A stretch of 8,621 nt of DNA from Halobacteriales archaeon (GTDB taxonomy: Archaea; Halobacteriota; Halobacteria; Halorutilales; JAHENH01). The stretch covers positions 1 through 8,621 of the forward strand of contig JAHENH010000089.1 in assembly GCA_018609935.1 (NCBI GenBank). The letters are read 5' to 3'. The notes beneath the pieces were generated by a model. The model saw nothing but the letters and a program-made list of their open reading frames with translations, was not told the origin of the DNA and searched no databases. Below, one piece after another: positions 6,983 through 8,621 of this stretch; the first letter of the stretch is position 1, and each line of letters starts with the position of its first letter. A program made the position numbers and the translations under genes.

Positions 6983-7624
6983 ATGTTCCCCCCTCAAAGT
7001 ATGAGGCCCGTAACCCAGAGAAAATACTAGGGTACTAGCAGAAAAAAACAAAAGATATACCATAGAGAAACTCACAGAAATGTGACAGGGATCAAAAGCA
7101 TCAATATCAAGAGCATTAAAAAAGTCATCTCGATACCAATTCGTCGACAAAAGAAACATTTTAGAATCAAAAAAAAAACAATCCTACAGGCTTGATCTTG
7201 AAAGCGAATACACAACAGCAATCAAGAAATTCTTCGAAACAGAAAAAAAGAATAGAAAGACGAGACGGTATAATACCTGTACAGATCTGGAATCTTCTAG
7301 AAGATATTACAATAAAGTCAGAAAGAAAAATTAACGACTTCATAGAATTATTCCTATTCGACTCCTAGCAAGAGGAGACTATTATGCGGGAAGCGACAGA
7401 GACCTACTAATACTGTGTGACAAAGAAAACAAAGAGATAGAAAAAATTTAGAAACATAATTGACTCAATACAGACAGATAAAGAAATACAAATAACAACT
7501 TTCAATTCAGAAAAATCGTCTAGAAACAAAAAATAAACAGGACCTACAGAGATTCATATATCAAAATTTCCTGGTAGATACAAACCCACTACTTATTCCC
7601 TTAACAGGTGAGGGTGATCTTTAA
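6983..7624 (+). pseudogene. Broken winged-helix + MNT nucleotidyltransferase (antitoxin-type) gene
   Basis: Joining frames gives one coherent protein. It starts near ATG 6983 or 7001 (MRPVTQR). A winged-helix part follows: VLAEKNKRYTIEKLTEM, a TGA at 7083, then SKASISRALKKSSRYQFVDK. A linker leads to RLDLESEYTTAIKKFFETE and GIIPVQIWNLLEDI. The nucleotidyltransferase core is LFLFDS...ARGDYYAGSDRDLLIL, matching the GSxARG...SDxDLL signature with both aspartates kept but Gly of the GS pair changed to Asp. The C-terminus ends LVDTNPLLIPLTGEGDL. Breaks: a frame change near 7017-7022, the TGA, and shifts at an A7 run (7243-7249), at 7363-7368, at an A6 run (7441-7446) and at an A5 run (7511-7515). 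MNT enzymes of this class are antitoxins that AMPylate a HEPN toxin; a HEPN remnant follows with TAATG overlap. As read it cannot make protein. Sequencing error at homopolymers is the alternative, but A-rich topA nearby is intact. Confidence 0.75.
7613..7619 (+). promoter_or_regulatory. Shine-Dalgarno of the HEPN remnant
   Basis: GGTGATC, four bases before the ATG at 7624, matches the archaeal anti-Shine-Dalgarno (GGAGGTGATC) over seven bases. It is the clearest ribosome site in the window, supports this start, and suits re-initiation after the overlapping MNT stop. Confidence 0.75.
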
Positions 7625-7794
7625 TGTCTGGTGAACTTGGTAGATTCAAAGAGGAATGTCTTGAAAACGGAGAAAATCCCGACACCATAAGAATAGAAGG
7701 AACAAATAGAAAAGATGAGGTTGAAAGGTTGAAAAACCAATCACGGTACCATGAAAAAGACGCCAAAGAACTTCTAGAGGGGGGAGACAACTAG
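7624..7794 (+). pseudogene. N-terminal remnant of a HEPN-domain (toxin-type) protein
   Basis: A 56-codon frame begins MSGELGRFKEECLENGENP, continues through a charged segment, and ends RYHEKDAKELLEGGDN before TAG. The pattern of an initial helix then 'H-x-x-D-A-x-x-L-L-E-x-G-D' is how many archaeal HEPN proteins lead into their four-helix core; the core and its RNase motif (Rx4-6H) are absent. It starts on the stop codon of the MNT gene with a strong Shine-Dalgarno, the usual layout of HEPN/MNT toxin-antitoxin pairs. Past about 7790 the DNA becomes orc1-like in another frame, so the 3' part was probably lost by deletion. A small intact protein cannot be excluded, but it would lack the toxin active site. 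Confidence 0.6.
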
Positions 7795-8353
7795 CTAGAT
7801 CTGTTTATATTAATTGTTGGCAGTATAATACCCGTCTAGGCCTTTTAACTGAGTTGTTGGTGTCTTTGGGTTATTCGACTCCAATGAAGGGAAGCCTGTA
7901 GATGAGCTTTTGTCGAAACTTGGTGAGTGGTTGGATAAGAACCGTAATGTTGCTGTGGCTTTAGATGAGTTTGATCGACTGGAAGATAAGACACAGGTAG
8001 TCTATAATTTGGAGATGTTGAATGAAGAATCTGAGAACCAGATAGGTATAGTTATGGTTTCTAACCAGCATCCTTCAAGACTTAATTTAGACTCAAGAAG
8101 TCAGAGCAGATTAAACTGTCAAACACTATATTTCAAGCCCTACAGTACTCCCCAGTTAATAGAGATTTTAGAGAAGCGTGTAGAACAAGCTTTCAGACCT
8201 GAAACAGTACCAGACAGGGTAATAGAAGAGATAGCTGAAAAGGCATCAGAAAACAGTGGAGATTGTAGACAAGCACTTAATCTATTGTTAAGAGCAGATA
8301 GGAAGGCTGATAGAGACGGAAAAGACAATATTACTATTGAAACTATTAAATAA
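7791..8353 (+). pseudogene. Internal fragment of an Orc1/Cdc6 replication initiator, frameshifted
   Basis: Archaeal Orc1/Cdc6 proteins are AAA+ ATPases that bind origins and load MCM. Here only the middle remains. One frame gives SVYINCWQYNTRLGLLTELL and STPMKG, the strand after Walker A. A missing base in the G-run at 7889-7891 (ATGAAGGG-AAG) moves to the frame that reads KPVDELLSKLGEWLD, Walker B VALDEFDRL, sensor-1 region IGIVMVSNQ, LDSRSQSRL, FKPYSTPQLIEIL, and sensor-2-like NSGDCRQALNLLLRA, ending ITIETIK. The Walker A N-terminus (roughly 70-90 residues) and the C-terminal winged helix that binds origin DNA are missing. A TTG at 7910 could start 147 residues in frame, but with no Shine-Dalgarno and no P-loop this would not be a working initiator. 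It abuts the HEPN remnant, suggesting a fusion deletion near 7790. Confidence 0.85.
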
Positions 8354-8372
8354 GTAGTGTAGAGTCTATCTT

Positions 8373-8449
8373 GTATGTTTTTTTGTTTAGTTATTTATTG
8401 GTATGTCGGGGTTTCAGGTGGTATGGTTTTTTTGTGTTTTGTTATTTGG
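8373..8449. repeat. Imperfect T-rich direct repeat after the orc1 fragment
   Basis: GTATGTTTTTTTGTTT...GTTATTTATTGG (8373-8401) recurs as GTATGGTTTTTTTGTGTTTTGTTATTTGG (8421-8449), offset 48 bp. Both contain T7 runs (8378-8384 and 8427-8433) that could terminate plus-strand transcription, so this is either a duplicated terminator or part of a lost control region. The rest of 8354-8529 holds no gene I can see. Confidence 0.5.
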
Positions 8450-8471
8450 TTACTATATGTGATGCCATTTA

Positions 8472-8491
8472 ATGGTAGTAGATGGTAGTAT
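8472..8491. repeat. Short 10-bp tandem repeat
   Basis: ATGGTAGTAG is followed directly by ATGGTAGTAT, two copies with one mismatch, just upstream of the promoter of the last gene. Possible regulator site or replication-slippage product. Confidence 0.5.
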
Positions 8492-8498
8492 TAGTAAC

Positions 8499-8506
8499 TT
8501 TTATAC
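8499..8506 (+). promoter_or_regulatory. TATA box of the last gene
   Basis: TTTTATAC is centred about 27 nt before the ATG at 8530, matching the spacing of a leaderless archaeal promoter. A G-rich GTGGGGGTG lies between, but at 12 nt from the ATG it is a poor ribosome site. Confidence 0.5.
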
Positions 8507-8529
8507 ATGTGGGGGTGTTAGTATGTAGT

Positions 8530-8621
8530 ATGAGTATAGAAACTCCACCAGTACAAAGATGGTTTGATTTGCAGAGGAAATATGTAGAACAGAGTGTAGA
8601 AAACGTAAAAAGAGTTACTGA
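8530..8621 (+). CDS. Start of an unidentified gene, cut by the window edge
   Basis: Thirty codons are visible, beginning MSIETPPVQRWFDLQRKYVE and continuing with a polar, probably helical stretch (QSVENVKRVT). There is no signal peptide. The mixed charged/amide helix could open a coiled coil or a phasin-like protein, but I do not recognise the family. The ATG is chosen because a TATA box lies 27 nt upstream and because the only earlier ATG (8523) meets a stop at once. It marks the return of intact-looking coding DNA after the decayed block. Confidence 0.6.
   Translation, partial: MSIETPPVQRWFDLQRKYVEQSVENVKRVT

Noticed and set aside
6908..7159. 83-codon minus-strand ORF with hydrophobic stretches
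   Set aside because: It lies antisense to the winged-helix part of the broken MNT gene and across its operator and promoter; the plus-strand reading matches a known fold, this one does not.
7593..7790. 65-codon minus-strand ORF
   Set aside because: It is antisense to the HEPN remnant, which has a strong Shine-Dalgarno and recognisable sequence on the plus strand.
8140..8328. 62-codon minus-strand ORF inside the orc1 fragment
   Set aside because: Ser-rich shadow of the Orc1 sensor region; the sense frame has clear AAA+ motifs.
7910..8353. Functional 147-residue AAA+ protein starting at TTG
   Set aside because: No Shine-Dalgarno or promoter, no P-loop, and homologous sequence continues upstream in another frame, so a broken orc1 fits better.
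8407..8423. CGGGGTTTCAGGTGG as a possible origin recognition box
   Set aside because: It resembles the GTTTCCAGTGGAG core only if a gap is allowed, and no second copy or dyad is seen nearby.
1..8621. CRISPR array or rRNA
   Set aside because: No regularly spaced identical repeats and no rRNA-like conserved stretches were seen.

Overview
This window comes from an AT-rich archaeal chromosome. The archaeal signs are an Orc1/Cdc6-type replication initiator, Pth2-type peptidyl-tRNA hydrolase, TruD of the archaeal/Pus7 type, a type IA topoisomerase with an archaeal tail of repeated zinc ribbons, a tRNA-Thr with discriminator U, and TATA boxes placed about 25 nt before start codons, as in leaderless mRNAs. 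The lineage cannot be fixed from sequence alone. The topoisomerase extein and the M29 protein are rich in Asp/Glu while TruD and the intein are Lys-rich, so the halophile signal is mixed. A low-GC euryarchaeon, or a lineage near the nanohaloarchaea or Methanonatronarchaeia, is a guess.

Positions 1-6230 are compact, intact housekeeping DNA. A tRNA-Thr(CGT) gene on the minus strand and an M29-type aminopeptidase on the plus strand diverge from one short spacer with a near-symmetric TATA element. The aminopeptidase converges on a minus-strand cluster, read topA > pth2 > truD. topA and pth2 overlap by one base (TAATG), and truD follows after 43 nt with a GTG start. topA carries an in-frame 429-residue intein at a conserved motif of the topoisomerase core (GLGTK^STRHET). 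The intein keeps all visible splicing residues, its LAGLIDADG endonuclease looks dead, and it has a possible winged-helix region near its C-terminus.

Positions 6231-8353 are unlike this. They are a graveyard of broken genes, all on the plus strand: a 25-codon signal-peptide-like ORF; a fragment resembling the C-terminus of Shedu/DUF4263 nucleases; an unrecognised open frame; a heavily frameshifted winged-helix + nucleotidyltransferase (MNT) gene; the first 56 codons of what looks like its HEPN partner; and a central piece of orc1/cdc6 lacking both ends. The MNT and HEPN remnants still show the TAATG overlap and a strong Shine-Dalgarno typical of a two-gene toxin-antitoxin operon. Upstream, two or three copies of an ATTGC-N7-GCAAT dyad flank a TATA box, which suggests an autoregulated promoter. 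HEPN loses its 3' part where orc1 begins without its 5' part, so one deletion probably fused them.

Positions 8354-8529 are non-coding, T-rich and repeat-bearing. A new gene with a leaderless-type promoter starts at 8530 and runs off the end of the window.
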